DNA from: Onchocerca lupi
Taxonomy: Eukaryota > Nematoda > Chromadorea > Rhabditida > Onchocercidae
Assembly (NCBI GenBank): GCA_028564675.1
Contig: JAOVVO010000200.1
Coordinates: 1 to 64,000, forward strand
Length of the DNA stretch: 64,000 nucleotides
Reading direction: 5' to 3'
This document shows positions 51,901-64,000 of this stretch, one piece after another; position 1 is the first letter of the stretch, and each line of letters starts with the position of its first letter. The notes below the pieces were generated by a model. It ran no database searches. It had not been told where the DNA came from and saw nothing but the letters and a program-made list of their open reading frames with translations. Both the position numbers and the translations under genes were made by a program.

Positions 51901-54900
51901 ACCTGCAATCCATTTAGAATATAATTTGCAATTAGATTGGGATTTCCCGTTTCTAAAATTGACAAAAAATAGGTTGCTCGATCGCGTACTTCATCATCCG
52001 TATCAAGCAAGCAACGTTTCAGTAACACTTGTATCGATGGTCGCAAATCAGAACACTGAGCGCCAAATTTCGCCAGAGCACTTACTGCCGCAGCGCGAAC
52101 CTTGAAAATAAAATATATTACTAAAAACCGATTACCTCGACCTTTGCGAATCCTCTTTTTTTTTTTTTTTTTTTTTAAATCCTTTTCTTGATCAAACCAT
52201 CATTTTTTGGGTATAATATCATACTGAATCCCTTAATTTTATGGATTTTATCCTTTCATAAGTCTCTTTTACAAATGTTGATATGAAAATTTTTTAGCGT
52301 CTTAGAAAATAACTTTATAAATTATAGAATAATGCAAAATCTTTTGTAACAGTTTTCAACTCATTGAAAAGCTCATATTAGATCACTTTATCTTAAGCTT
52401 TATTAATAATAAAACAAAATATACTTGAGTAGCTTCCAAAATAACTCGGTTGTAGATAAAACGAATATAACGCGATGGACTAGCAGTTGTCGGTGCTTCA
52501 CGACCAAGCAAGTGTAATATACGGGTGGCAAGAACGGGATGCTCGCAGTCCTCAATGAATTCACACAAATGTGATAATCCTGAAATTTGTGCTTATAATT
52601 CAGAAAAATCAAAAAAGTTTCAATTCCAGGGGAACTAGAAAGGTTTGATAGTGCACTGTAATTTCCGAACAATCTTATTTTAATTCACTAATCCAGCAAT
52701 CAAAAAAGACTGCATCAGTAGTAAAACAGTACACATAGAAAATTATACACTACCTGCTTCCTTTGCATCTGAGTTCTCATCAATTATAGCAATAATAGTG
52801 TCAACAATGCTTTTCTTATAGTCGAAGCCACCATCATCGCGCAACATTATAGCCAAAAACGACATAAGAGTTGAGTGTTTACGTGGATAACGAGCACATA
52901 GTGAACGAATTGCTTCAATCACTACAACCTGTAATAAGCAGATATGCAAAAATCAAATCTACGTGTAAAAGACGTCATCCGATTTAATTTCAATCAATTT
53001 AAGAGAATTAATAAACTCATGCATGAATATAATTAAAAGGAGACTATCTAATAAGATTCCTGGCGATTATGACAGTCATAGAGTCATTAAGAATCCAGCA
53101 ATTATGAATTAAGAAAAGCAGAAATAAGGATCAATTAAGGAAAATTAAGGAATTAAGGAACAATTATGAATCCCATTCTGCTATTGAAGAATAGCAGGCT
53201 GCGTATAAACATTAAAATGGTCAAAGAGCAATCACAATCATCTAAGAAAGATTTACTGTTAACCTGAGCATTGTACGAATTTAGCAGCCAAACCGCTAAA
53301 TTTCAATTCACAAAAAGCTTAGGTCAACAATATTTGTTTCTCGTAATTTATCATCACGTTCCTATGCAATTTAATGATACATCACAAATTTCGAAAATTA
53401 AAAATGAATTGAGTAAGTGTTATTACCTTAAATTCATCACTTATTTCATTCACAAATGTGCTAATTTGTTTCATCAATCTTTCTACTGATGATTCTGCTC
53501 CAGTTTTGAGAAGTGTTGTAATTGCAAGCGTTGCTATGGAACGATTCTGATCTGTTATCAGTTGTTCTAGATCGACATTGCATGATGTTACTGCTTGTGG
53601 ATGTTTCACTGATACCTGGATACGAAAGTTAAAAATACTTTCAACATAAAAGTCAAGTTTTTTCTAATTTTGGTCATCCGACAAAATAGCAGTACCTTCT
53701 AATAACTTATACATAAATTCTGTCAATCATTTTGATAATCATTAGGTGATAACAGTTAACGTTATAAAGCAGTGAGAAGCTTTCTTGCATCCAAAAAAAG
53801 GAAAATAAGAGTAGAAGCTGTAACAAGAAAGATCAGCTTCTATAGTTCAAGATGTCAAATCCAAAATTTGAAATTCAAAGACCTTGTTCAAAGTTCGAAC
53901 AGCCGCAAACCGTAATGTTGGTTTCGGAGACGAACAGAAAAGTTGCAACACTGAAATAGCTGGCGCCAATTCTGACGAAGTTGTTTGTGGTAAACGAACA
54001 ATTGCAGAAGCAGCCTCGTAGATGACCATTTCACATTTATGACGGAGACATGATTCAATAAATTGGAAAAAGGGACTCTCTGCTCTGAAAGAACTTTAAT
54101 CTTAACATAGTCATTTTATAGGAAAAAATAACTGAAAATAGCAGTTGCATTATTAATAGTTTTTTCATAGGACATAAACTCTTTTAATTATGTTGACTCT
54201 GATACTAATTGCTAATTGTGGAAAATAGATTTAGAAAAACAAGAAAAAATTTAGAGAAATTTTATTAATTTATTAAAGGATCCATAAAACTTACCTCGCT
54301 TCATCTTCTTCAATAAGTTTGGCAGCAAGTCGAATGAGATAGCAAGTTGCAAAAGGAGAGCGTAACGATGATTTACTCCATTTTTGAACCAATTTATTCA
54401 CTGCTAAACGATCACCGCTACGAATATGATAAAGCAAGCCGAGAGCATGAAATTGGACCATATTGCTGAAACCAGCTTTTTCGAGAAAAAAATCATTCGT
54501 TTAATTTTCGATCAATATTTTATCTTTACATTAAAATAGAACGGAAATTCTAGATTTTCAAATCGTCAGAAAAAAAAAAAACGATATTACCTCATCAAAT
54601 TTAACTTCTAAGAACATACAGTATCATTTATATTGTTAATTAAATAATAGAATACTAAATAAATTAAAACAATCCATTTAATTAATGTAAAAATATATTC
54701 TAATATAAGCGACAAACAAACATGTAAATAAACAAACTTATCCGATGAAACAGCTTCTTGAACTTCATTCACCCAACGACGTACCACTTCCGGATTTTTT
54801 CGGAGCAGATGAAATGATGAAACAAGAGCTGCCGATGCAACTGCTGAATTTTTATCGACAATAGCCTAGAAGAAACAAATGTCTTCACAACACTCACATT

Positions 54901-56005
54901 TTTTATTGTCTTATCTCTTTCATACCCAATATTATTAAGTAACTTTTAGACTGAAAAAAAATCTTCCCATCATAATTTATATGACAACCTGCTTCATATA
55001 GCGTTCAATAGCCTGCAACATATTTCCATCAATTATGCAGCACAAAGCCCGGATAGCTGGTGCACGATAGATATCTTCTCTGCCAGTCATATCCTTTGTA
55101 AGGCTAAAATATACTCATTAACTTTTATTTCTCTTATTTCAATTTGCAAATCAAACAAAATCATACAAATGAGCAACAAATAATATCACTCAAACAGAAA
55201 ACAAATAAAAATTTTTACAAACCTGCTAGTAACAATGATAACATCATTAGAGATATCACAAAACTCCTTAACTGCAAGATAAACCAAGCGGCGTAGATTT
55301 GAATCTCTACTTTGCCATAATTTTGTTATAGCAAAAAAAGCTTCCGTTGCTTCAGTGCGTCCGATAGTTTCACCTTGCTGTCGTAAATACAGCAATTTAC
55401 TCAAGATAAGACTACATCTACGTGCATTTATCGGCGTTTCGTTGAAAGCGCGAGCCTGAATTTTCGATAAAAAAGAATTTTGCATAAAATAAGACATTAC
55501 TTCTGCTTTTTCTGTTCAAATATGTGATATGAAAATGTTTCAACTGATATAAAAGAAGCAATTCAAATGAATATAATAAGTTGGGTGATAAAGATAATCA
55601 TTTACAATTGGTTTTGCATCAATCTGCCATGAAGAATTATGACAGCTAACAGTTTAAATAAGAAATACTATGATATAATCGGTTGAATGATTAAGGTAAT
55701 CATTTACAATTGATTTTGCACCAATTTGCACATGGAAAATTATGGACAGCTAATCGATTAAATAAAAAACACTATGATATTTGTCATATTTGATATATTT
55801 CATAACTACTTCATCTTAAACAAGTTACTATCTCATTTCACATGGTTCCAGCTATAATAACGAACTTCTTATATTCTTCTGGATAGTTAAATTACGAATG
55901 GATAATAAACATTAAACAAACGAATACCTCCTGTAGGACAGTAGTTTTATCGAGATTAGCAAATGGATTACCACCACTTTCTTCGTCCTTCTTGTCCCGT
56001 TTCAT
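48919..56005 (-). CDS. copg-1: Coatomer subunit gamma (COPI)
   Basis: Gamma-COP of the COPI coat, which drives retrograde Golgi-to-ER transport. Sixteen exons: 55928-56005, 55223-55455, 54989-55103, 54738-54865, 54295-54465, 53883-54084, 53427-53615, 52754-52928, 52425-52579, 51903-52100, 51508-51703, 51220-51359, 50837-51115, 50098-50236, 49356-49545, 48919-48967. All phases close, giving 878 residues against 874 in human COPG1. Residues 1-550 are the adaptin-like HEAT solenoid (ARAFNETPINARRC, SSPKPTLRFAAVRTLNK, SIATLAITTLLKTG, ATRILHLLGREAP, RAAAVSALAKFGAQ). A linker follows (LKVVPISALPLS). The C-terminus is the appendage domain (FNCNNTLNDQLLENVYVEL, ERSDRVTEG, THLLLLAGMFRGGHEVL). The first exon encodes MKRDKKDEESGGNPFANLDK. 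Two acceptors end AAG rather than CAG (51704, 52101). Confidence 0.97.
55591..55780 (-). repeat. Diverged tandem duplication in COPG intron 1
   Basis: Two copies of a roughly 88-bp segment, starting at 55591 and 55693 (period about 102). They share AATCATTTACAATTG, TTTTGCA, GACAGCTAA and ACTATGATAT. Both lie within intron 1 (55456-55927). This is an old duplication of no obvious role. Confidence 0.75.
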
Positions 56006-57323
56006 CTTTAACGAATTGAAAAGTAATCGACAATTATAACTAATCCTGAAGAATTATTCGTAATGATATTTAAATGATCATCGAAAAGAATATAACACGT
56101 CGAATACGAATGAGATCAGATGATTTATCCTAATATACAGTAAATGAGTTCAATTATAACTGAACTAATATGATTATTTTAGCATGAAATTAAAGTTTAA
56201 ATGGTTGGTTGGACAAGTGAACAATAGTAATATAAAAACTCGAGATGAAATGATATTTTGATTTGGACATGAATCTTTAATCTCACTCTCTCTTCCGTTA
56301 ATTTCCTTTTTTTTTTTCGTTTTAAGAATAAGCTAGTGTTTGAGATTGATGTCGGGGAGATGTTGGTGATTTAAGCCATCTAATCTTCATCTAGCTAGCA
56401 ATTACTTAACAATATATTCTTTTACAGTGTAGCACTAAATTGCAGTATTCCCTTCTAGTCATTCTTATAGAAATAAAAACAAATATCACGATAGACGAAT
56501 AGAAAAATACATGAACACGTAGTTAATTTAGAGTTCCTTCTCATCACATTACGCTTGCTTACTTCGTAACGTATAGTTCAGCTTAGACTGCAGAATTAAA
56601 CCTGTAATTAACAATCTCCATTAACGAACGGAAACGAAACTACTCCACGTTCGTTCTATGCGATCGCATCAGTTCCGTAATCCAACGCAACGATACAATC
56701 AAACCATCAAAATATTTTTACTGCGTCACTTGGTCAAAATTTTTGAAATAATTATGAAATGTGAAATATCTCATTTGCAAATTTCATTTATTCATGTTAC
56801 AGTGGATGAAACACTTATCGATTTAATATATGTTGCAGTGCATACCTCTTTGATATGTTAAGCATATGCTTAACATGTGTATATTATTTTGGGTTCTTCT
56901 ATTGCGATTAACCTTCATTAGTTACTTATAAAACAGTACGAACACGTAAGAACACGTACACGTAAGAATAATATTTCTAGGCTTCATATAAATACCTTAT
57001 TCATTACTCTCTTTATTCATATAAATAATTTACATGAAAACATATTATCCTAGGAAAAGCTATGATAATATGTAAATAATTCATTCTACAACTAATAATT
57101 ACATGTGGATCTATTTTATTATTTATCGAAATGATTAAATTTAATATTCAAATGCACGAATCATTCATTTAAGAAGTGAAATCAAATTTGATTATCATTA
57201 GCGAAATATGAAATGAAAAAAACGTATTTTTACTTTCTACTTTACTTCTTCTTTTATGCAAAGCTATTGAAATGATATGAAAAAAAAAAAAAAGAATGGA
57301 TGAGTTGCAAATGATAATAATTA
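56006..57323. promoter_or_regulatory. COPG upstream region
   Basis: 1.3 kb between the COPG start and the 3' end of the serine protease gene, so it should hold the COPG promoter. It contains a 22-bp perfect palindrome (56855-56876) and three close CACGTA words (about 56942-56966). A 67-codon open frame at 56658-56861 has no support. Confidence 0.45.
56855..56876. repeat. 22-bp perfect palindrome
   Basis: ATGTTAAGCAT followed by its exact reverse complement ATGCTTAACAT, centred on a CATATG E-box-like core. It lies about 850 bp upstream of the COPG start codon. It could be a dimeric transcription-factor site or just a small hairpin. Confidence 0.6.
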
Positions 57324-60300
57324 TCATATCCAAGAAGATAAATGATAACAAATTCCTGTTAGATGACATATTAACTGTGCGTATCGTCGGGCATCGGTCA
57401 CCGTAAACGGTATCCCATCGGAACAATTCATCGACGAAAAAGAATGTATGCCAAGCAGAAAAGCTCGATGTTTCATAGATCCTTGTAATCCTGCTCCACT
57501 ATCACCCTAAATGCAAACAAATATTACGCTTGAATGATTCTTAAATAGCTTACGTGTTCCGTTGTTAAAAAAAAAACGTGTTTTTATCACAAAAAACGCG
57601 TTAAATTGACGTAAAATTGTTCTAGACATTCAACACCATAAGATAACGTAGCAAATAACGCTAAACATATGTTGTTACTGTACAAGTAAATGCTCATCAT
57701 ATAATTTTGGGACGATTTGGCTCGCATTTTTCTAGGCCTGAGATGAACTATGTTTACGATACTAACAGATAATATCAAGCATTTAGTAATTATTATACAT
57801 ATAAGGAATGAAAGACTATTTAACTGAATGACATGAAATGATTGGCTAATATTTCGCTTTCATCATGCGATGAAATAAGACAAAGTTTCAGATATTTTAA
57901 ATTCGCTCTGTAACTATTGATCATTGATAAATCAAATGGAAAATGCTATGAACACGAAATTTGAAAAAGTAATAGGTCACTTTTAGAAATTTTAAATTTT
58001 TTTTTTTAAAAGTTGAGAAAATGTCCACATCATTTGTAGATATAGAATACGAAAATGATAAGTTCAATGGATTAATAATTTTAATGGGATAATGGTGTAT
58101 CTTTAGTGGAGGAAATTATGACTAATATGAAATGTATGACTTAAATACTAAACTTTCAATTCATAACTTTTCTGTAATAATTGATTGAAAATAAACTTGT
58201 TTTTACCGCACAAATGCCGTGATGACGGGTCATATTTTTTGGCTTATAAATTGGCCCTGCACGAATGAAATCTCTGTGTTTTGTGACACCAAGAATTTTT
58301 GCACTACCATAATTTAACCTGGACATTATTTCTCCTTCTGAAAAATCATTTTATCGTTTTTTTTTTTTTTTTTTTTCACTATTATTATTTATCATTATGG
58401 TTAATTATTATTTATCATCAATTATTATTTTTTATCAACTTTCATTTGCTATTAATTATTTGTTATACATTATTAATTAATTATTATTTATTAATCATTA
58501 TTTGCTACTAGTTATTTATTATTAATTTATTACTGTTTATTAGAAATCAGTTATTATTTTTTTGATCAATTATTGATAGTTACTGCCACTTAATTGCTAT
58601 TAATTAATTATTGTTAAACGATTGTTATTTTGACAATAATTATTATTCGTTATCGATCGATTTTTAATTAATTACTATTTACTAATTACTTATTATTTGT
58701 CAATTATTAATTATTATTTATTATTATTACTGTTATTATTGTTAATATTATAGAAATAATAATAGTAGGATTGCTTCCATCCAAAAAATTTAATAAATTA
58801 TGGGATTAACTCTTGTATCTCACTACAGAATTTTATAAAATAGAAATTTATTTATTTTCAAGTTTGGATATTCGAAATTTTCGGGCTTACTTTCATTTTC
58901 GCCAAATCCAAAATCAAAAAGATTTTCGGCAAAGTTAAGATCGAAATTTGAATTAGGTAAGCATATTGCTGAGGTAGATGTATCAAACTGAAAAAAAAAA
59001 ATGATTAGTTTAAGTGATTGACTAACTAGTACTTCAAATTAATAAATTCAAATTAATTACTGAATATTGCGCAGTGAAATTCAAGTAATTTGGAATGATA
59101 TATTAATAGAAAAATGGAAGAGTAGATTTCCAAGGATATTTTAATTTCACTAGGTTTTTTTTTGAGAACCTTATGCATAACAATGATGTACAGAAATAGA
59201 CAATATAATAATAATTTCATAAATATTTGCAATATTTGTTTCATTTCCAAATTTAAAAATTTCACTAATTTACCATCAGATCTGTTTCTAATTCAATAAT
59301 TGCGAAATCATATCCATGTATACAACCTTCATCCACATAACTAAAAGTAAAAAATCGTTTATTTTAATAAAATTTCCAGCTTTGTTTAGTTGCTAAATAT
59401 GCTTCATTAATATATTACCTTATTTGAAGACTTTCTAAAGACAAATTTTTTGTTTTTTCTTTTCTGTTTAGAAAATAAATAATATTGCGATTAAACTGGA
59501 ATAATCATTGATTGAATTTGAAATTCAATTTTAAAAAATTGATTCAATCTATTACCGCCTATGAAAAGCAACTTTACGAATTCCAGCTGTTGCGCATAAC
59601 TTTCCGCCACATGGTGGTGAATCATTTCGTAAACATATTCCACCATATCGTACTGCAATTTCATTTATATTGTCCCGACTTGCACCTGTTCTTAAATAAA
59701 TTGCTAAATTTGTGTTATTGTTATGTAAATATGTTTAGTATGCTATCATTATAAGAATAATGTAAATGTATTAAATGATTGCTGAAATTTATCGATTTTA
59801 TTGATAAAATCAAAAATTTTAATCAATTTTATTGATAAAACCAACATGCATGGCAGATGACTGCTTTCGAAATGCATGACACAATGTGCTGCAGTAAGAA
59901 TGTGTCGTTTTGAGATAATCGATCCACCGCAATAATTGTATTGTTTTATATTTTGAAAAGTTAATGCTATGGCCCAAGGAAATTGACCCAATTTTGCAGC
60001 TGATCCAATCGATATTTTATGTGCTGAAATGGCAATCAAATTTTGTAACAGTTTAATTAACGATGATCAACAACAATCGATTTATTATATGATATTTTAT
60101 GAAATGAAAATTGAAGTATATCAAAATTGATTTTTTTTAGTGCTAATTTGAGATATCACAACATACGATTGATAATGAATGATTGAAAAATGATGTAAAA
60201 GTTGGCAAATTTTGTGTTGAAATACGCATTGTTAGCATAAAAGAGATGAATGTTTTATGCATCGATGATATTTATTTATAAATGATGAAATTAGCAGTAG

Positions 60301-60939
60301 AAAAGTTGAATTTATGTAAAAATTATTGAAATTTAAAAATGGACGTGTTGAAAGCCATATTCGACGCGTTTTACCACAATTAATTGCCAAATCTTCATTG
60401 TCTATCGCATCAATTTTGCTTAATTCCATTGCATCACCTATGAAAAAAAAAAAAAAAAAAAGAAGGAATTAATTAATTTTTCAATTCGAATAATATTATT
60501 GCTTTTATCATCAATATTGTATCAGTAATTTTTATGAACAATTTTAACCAAAAAATAAGGTCAAAAAATTGCTTTTATTGATATCTAATTGCATTCAAGA
60601 TTTAAGATTTTAATAATAATTTATACGAGTATTTAAAATATGATACTATTAATTACATTTTAGACAAGTATTAAATTCAAAAAAAAGAAGTAATGAAACT
60701 GAATGCTCATTCGAAATGATTTTTTAATCTTTTAGCAGTATATGAATTTTAATTGAAACATCATTTGAATTACTTTTAGAACTGTAATAAATTTATATAT
60801 ATATAAATTACATATCATGAATGAATGAACCAGGTTTGGCATAAACGATAATATCATCGAAATTCAAACGAAAATCTTGTATTGCCAATGCAATGATACC
60901 AAATTTTATCACCAATAATGATATCGCGCAACCGTTCAT
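57324..60939 (-). CDS. Secreted chymotrypsin-fold serine protease (S1 family)
   Basis: Eight exons (60831-60939, 60375-60437, 59846-60023, 59556-59690, 59274-59340, 58891-58987, 58207-58337, 57324-57506) give 320 residues with phases that close. A hydrophobic N-terminus (MNGCAISLLVIKFGIIALA) is the signal peptide. A short pro-region leads to ISIGSAAKLGQFPWAIAL, with no trypsin-type Arg/Lys-IVGG activation site. The catalytic triad is intact: His104 in HILTAAHC, Asp173 in GYDFAIIEL, Ser263 in GDSGAG. CGGSI with AAHC gives the standard C42-C58 pair. The residue at the S1 base (chymotrypsin 189) is Gly257, so it is not a trypsin. The equivalent of Gly226 appears to be Phe in IPFTV, which would narrow the pocket. 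It is probably secreted and active, with unusual specificity; non-catalytic binding is an alternative. Confidence 0.88.
58360..58760. repeat. Low-complexity TTA/ATT-rich tract in a protease intron
   Basis: Degenerate TTATTA / ATTAATT repeats over about 400 bp, preceded by a poly-T run, in the intron between exons 58337 and 58891. A 70-codon open frame inside it (58299-58511) is an artefact of the repeat. Confidence 0.8.
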
Positions 60940-62480
60940 CGAATTGTTTTAATTTCAAAGTTCTATTTAATTGTCAAAACATACATTATTCATATTTTTT
61001 AAAAATTTAAAATATAAATATGCAAACAATTGTAAAAGACAATTTTGTTAATTACATTCCATATTGTTATAAATTCATCGAAAATCATAATATCGTAATT
61101 TAAATCGGTTATATTTTGCATTTTACACATTCTTTTCTTTTTTATTGCATAAATTTGTTGGTCAAATAATTTATGATTTCTATGATCAGTTTGTCCCACA
61201 TGCTTCGGTGTATATCTAAAATTATTTATAATAATTACTAAATAGTAAATCCAATTTGCAAAATTATAGTATTTATGATTATTCGGAATTGAAATTGATT
61301 TTTAGAAATCCTGAAATTTATTAGCTTCATGTGAAGCTCCTCAAGTCCTATATTTTATTTCTAAACATTATGAAAATCAAAAAACAAACAAATAAATAGG
61401 AATCATAAGTTTAAATTCTATAGTAAATGGATTGAAAATGTCCCGAAATTGCTTATCAATGAAAAAATTCGAATTTCGTGAATTTAAGGAAATACTATTC
61501 GGTTACCATCATTAGCATAAAATGAAATGTGACATGATAAATTCTATTGAAGAAAAATTTCACCATAAATTTACTTTCGGTAATTTAAGAAGTCATTTGA
61601 CAAATGGATGTTAAGATGAAATCTTAACTATTTCAGGCATTTTTTTTTTTTTTTTTTGATGAATCCGTAAAATAATGATCGTTGATTATTTAATATTCTT
61701 CACTAAAAACTATGCTTCATTTTATGTTTCAAACGACAATTGTAGATAATTGTAATTAACGTTAGAAGAAAAATAAATAATCATTGCAAAAAAGCACATT
61801 GTTTATTAGCAAAAAATAAAAAATAAAAAATAGTATGAATAATAACTGTAAAGTAAAATATAATCATTTTATACAAAATTAGACAGAAATGGACTTTAGA
61901 AATTTTCGCAAAATTAATTCGAAAAAAAGATTTAATTGCAGAATGACATGGAGTAGTTATTACAGTATCACATGAATAATGGTTACAGTATAACATGAGA
62001 TAAAAGTTACAGAATAAAAGAAAAATGAATTACATAATATGAATGAGGAATAATAATGAAGCTATCAATATTGTGAAATTTTTGGATATATCAAAGACAT
62101 CAATTTTTTTAATTTCCAAATTTGTTACAATAACTAAATGAAATGTAAATAAGTTTGTTGCTTTGAGAAATATTTCAATTTGTAAAATATTAAATATTTG
62201 AAATCAATCATTAAGGTTTATTAAGAAAGAGAAATTTTCCAACCATTAAGCATTAGTATCAAATTTTAATAATTATTGCATGAAAATATTTTCTTGGCAT
62301 ACGGTAACAAATGAAGCATATTGAAATGAACATATTTCATACATATTTTTAAAAATTAATTGATATGATATGGATGGTGCCAATAAAAACAAATTAAAAT
62401 AAAATCTATTCTCAAAGTGTTAGAATCATCAATACTTTTTATCAAGATTCTCTCAAATATGCTTTGTCTTGAATTTTTTA
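60940..62480. other. Intergenic region between the protease and ARD-like genes
   Basis: AT-rich, with a poly-T run at 61640-61658. Short minus-strand open frames (60999-61199, 61781-61996) lack coding bias and splice context. Upstream region of the protease gene and 3' flank of the ARD-like gene. Nothing else seen. Confidence 0.55.
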
Positions 62481-63935
62481 TCAGCCTTGTTGAATATTAT
62501 TATCAGCGTCGAAAAAACGTTTAACAACAACTTTATTCTGTAAATAAATGTAGAATTTTATAACATTTGCCAAAATACAACTAAAATATATTAGTTACTG
62601 AATTATATTTAAACTATTAATCTAAATCATTTTTTCTTAATAAAAAAGTTTTAGTCTGATTTTCCTTTGTATTTCGTATTTTTAGAAAAAAAAAAAAAAA
62701 AAAGGAAAGAACAATAGGAATTTTTATTCTATTTAGATTTGCCGAAAAGGAAATTTGTTTGCAAAAGTTTTTTTTTCTTTCCCACGTTAAGATAAATTAA
62801 ATAAATACCTGTGTTGTTAGTGTAAAGCGATAATTACGACCACGTGGTATAATGATAAGATCACCTCGTTCAACATTGATACGAATCCAGTCATCTTCAT
62901 CTACTTCAATATCATAGTATGCGCTACCATCCATGATGAAAAATACGGAATCGACATTTTTTGCTACCGGTTCATAAAATTTTTCCAACTAAAAAATAAA
63001 TTTTCTACTATACAAAATATTTGTAGAATAAAAATTTTCTTATAATATTCTAACATGTTTTGGAAACTTTGAAAAAAGCAAAAGTGAAGAATTTTTGAAT
63101 TTTTTTTTTCGTTTTTTCTATTCGAGAATAATTTTTTCGAGCTTTTTTGAATAAGAAATACCACATTTCTATATTTATTTCCAAATGATTATAATATGCA
63201 TGCAAAGGATCAATTAAAAAATTAGGCAATGATAATGTATTTTTTTTTTTGTGTAAAAATAATTCCATCTTTTAATTTCCTTATTTAGTTAAGCAAAAAA
63301 TCTATCAGTTGACAAATAATTTCTCTTCCATTTTTGCACTACTTTTTTTTTTTTTTTTTTTAAAAAAACAAAAGTTTATTATTGATAAATTTTCAATAAT
63401 AATGAGAGCAATTTTGTGATGTGTTAATTTTATTTTAATAGTATAAAATTTGCTCAAATTACCTTCCGTTCGAAATTATTCACATTTTCATGAAGGGTTA
63501 AAATATCAGATGAGCTCATTTTTCGTTCCGCTTTTATTCGTGAAATGCGTTTTTTCATTGCATTACGATCATCAATATCAACCTTTGCAAGAATTAATGC
63601 GACATTATTTGCAATGAATAAACAATTCAAATTACTATGAAAAATGTAAAAAAATTTTGATACAGTAATCCTGGCATCCAATTTTTGTGTGTTAATTTTT
63701 CTCTTATCATGCAAGAAGCAAAGAAATATGTGCATTTGTATATTATTGAAAGAAAATTTTGAAAAAACAAAATTAAATTTCAATTAATTAATTAATTTGA
63801 CATAATTAATACCACATATGAAATGACACCGGTAAGAGTTTGTAATTGATCATTTGTGTATATTTTTGGTGGATAAATATGATGAGGAAGACGACGATCA
63901 CCATACGGATATCGTTCCATTTGCCAACTTCTCAT
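62481..63935 (-). CDS. Acireductone-dioxygenase-like protein without metal ligands (probable pseudoenzyme)
   Basis: Four exons (63813-63935, 63463-63582, 62809-62988, 62481-62537) give 159 residues, about 20 shorter than typical ARD (human ADI1, 179). The order of ARD features is kept: Trp-rich start, KKRISRIKAERKMSSSDIL, then the cupin barrel with FIMDGSAYYDIE, DDWIRINVERGDLIIIPRG and RFTL, then VVVKRFF. True ARD binds Fe or Ni through His88, His90, Glu94 and His133 (mammalian numbering). Here the aligned residues are Val89, Lys91, Ser95 and Tyr134, so all four ligands are lost. ARD acts in the methionine salvage pathway; this copy probably cannot. The barrel core is well kept and no stop is present, so it looks maintained. 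The first donor (63813 or 63816) and the AAAG acceptor at 63583 are ambiguous. Confidence 0.8.
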
Positions 63936-63980
63936 CTTTTATTATCTTTCAAAATTTTTATTTTTACTATTATTATTGCT

Positions 63981-64000
63981 GTTGTTGTTGTTGTTGTTGT
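63981..64000 (+). repeat. (GTT)n microsatellite at the window edge
   Basis: At least six GTT units running off the end of the window, preceded by (ATT)n. It lies just upstream of the ARD-like gene start. Confidence 0.9.

Noticed and set aside
58299..58511. 70-codon frame in the protease intron
   Set aside because: Translation of TTA/ATT repeat tract.

Overview
This is a eukaryotic, AT-rich window with short introns, many beginning GT(A/T)A and ending TTTCAG. Its proteins are those of a nematode. GAPDH reads closest to filarial sequences as I remember them, and an SXP/RAL-2 (Ani s 5-like) secreted protein lies beside it. A parasitic nematode of the Spirurina (filarial-like) group is the most likely source; this is inferred from family knowledge, not from a search. 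The gene models below were spliced by hand, and exon phases were checked so that each frame closes.

Layout. 1-1231 (-): 5' part of a GAPDH gene. 2705-4649 (-): SXP/RAL-2 family secreted protein. 6813-10203 (-): ZCCHC4-type rRNA m6A methyltransferase, divergent from 11490-19647 (+): exocyst subunit Sec6/EXOC3. 19648-28608: about 9 kb without a recognisable gene, holding a (TTA)n run, a 22-bp minisatellite and two orphan coding-like segments. 28609-35584 (+): nucleoporin NUP88. 36571-37996 (-): an unrecognised small protein with a Cys4 zinc-ribbon-like motif, followed by a tandem duplicate that is a pseudogene (39054-39974). 40988-47416: a cluster of decayed Helitrons. 48919-56005 (-): coatomer gamma subunit (COPG), 16 exons. 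57324-60939 (-): secreted chymotrypsin-fold serine protease. 62481-63935 (-): an acireductone-dioxygenase-like protein that has lost all four metal ligands.

Most genes are housekeeping (glycolysis, rRNA modification, exocytosis, nuclear pore, COPI transport). They are not one pathway and I see no clear operon. The accessory content is the Helitron cluster, the duplicated zinc-ribbon gene, the secreted SXP/RAL-2 protein and the protease.

The most notable observations are three. Two Helitrons sit head-to-tail (3' CTAG of one directly followed by 5' TC of the next), and the pair is flanked by A and T as expected for a rolling-circle insertion. A third, oppositely oriented Helitron 3' end has a perfect hairpin and CTAA. 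An ARD-fold protein appears to be a pseudoenzyme. Several splice junctions depart from GT-AG (GAPDH intron 2, Sec6 intron 3) and need transcript evidence.
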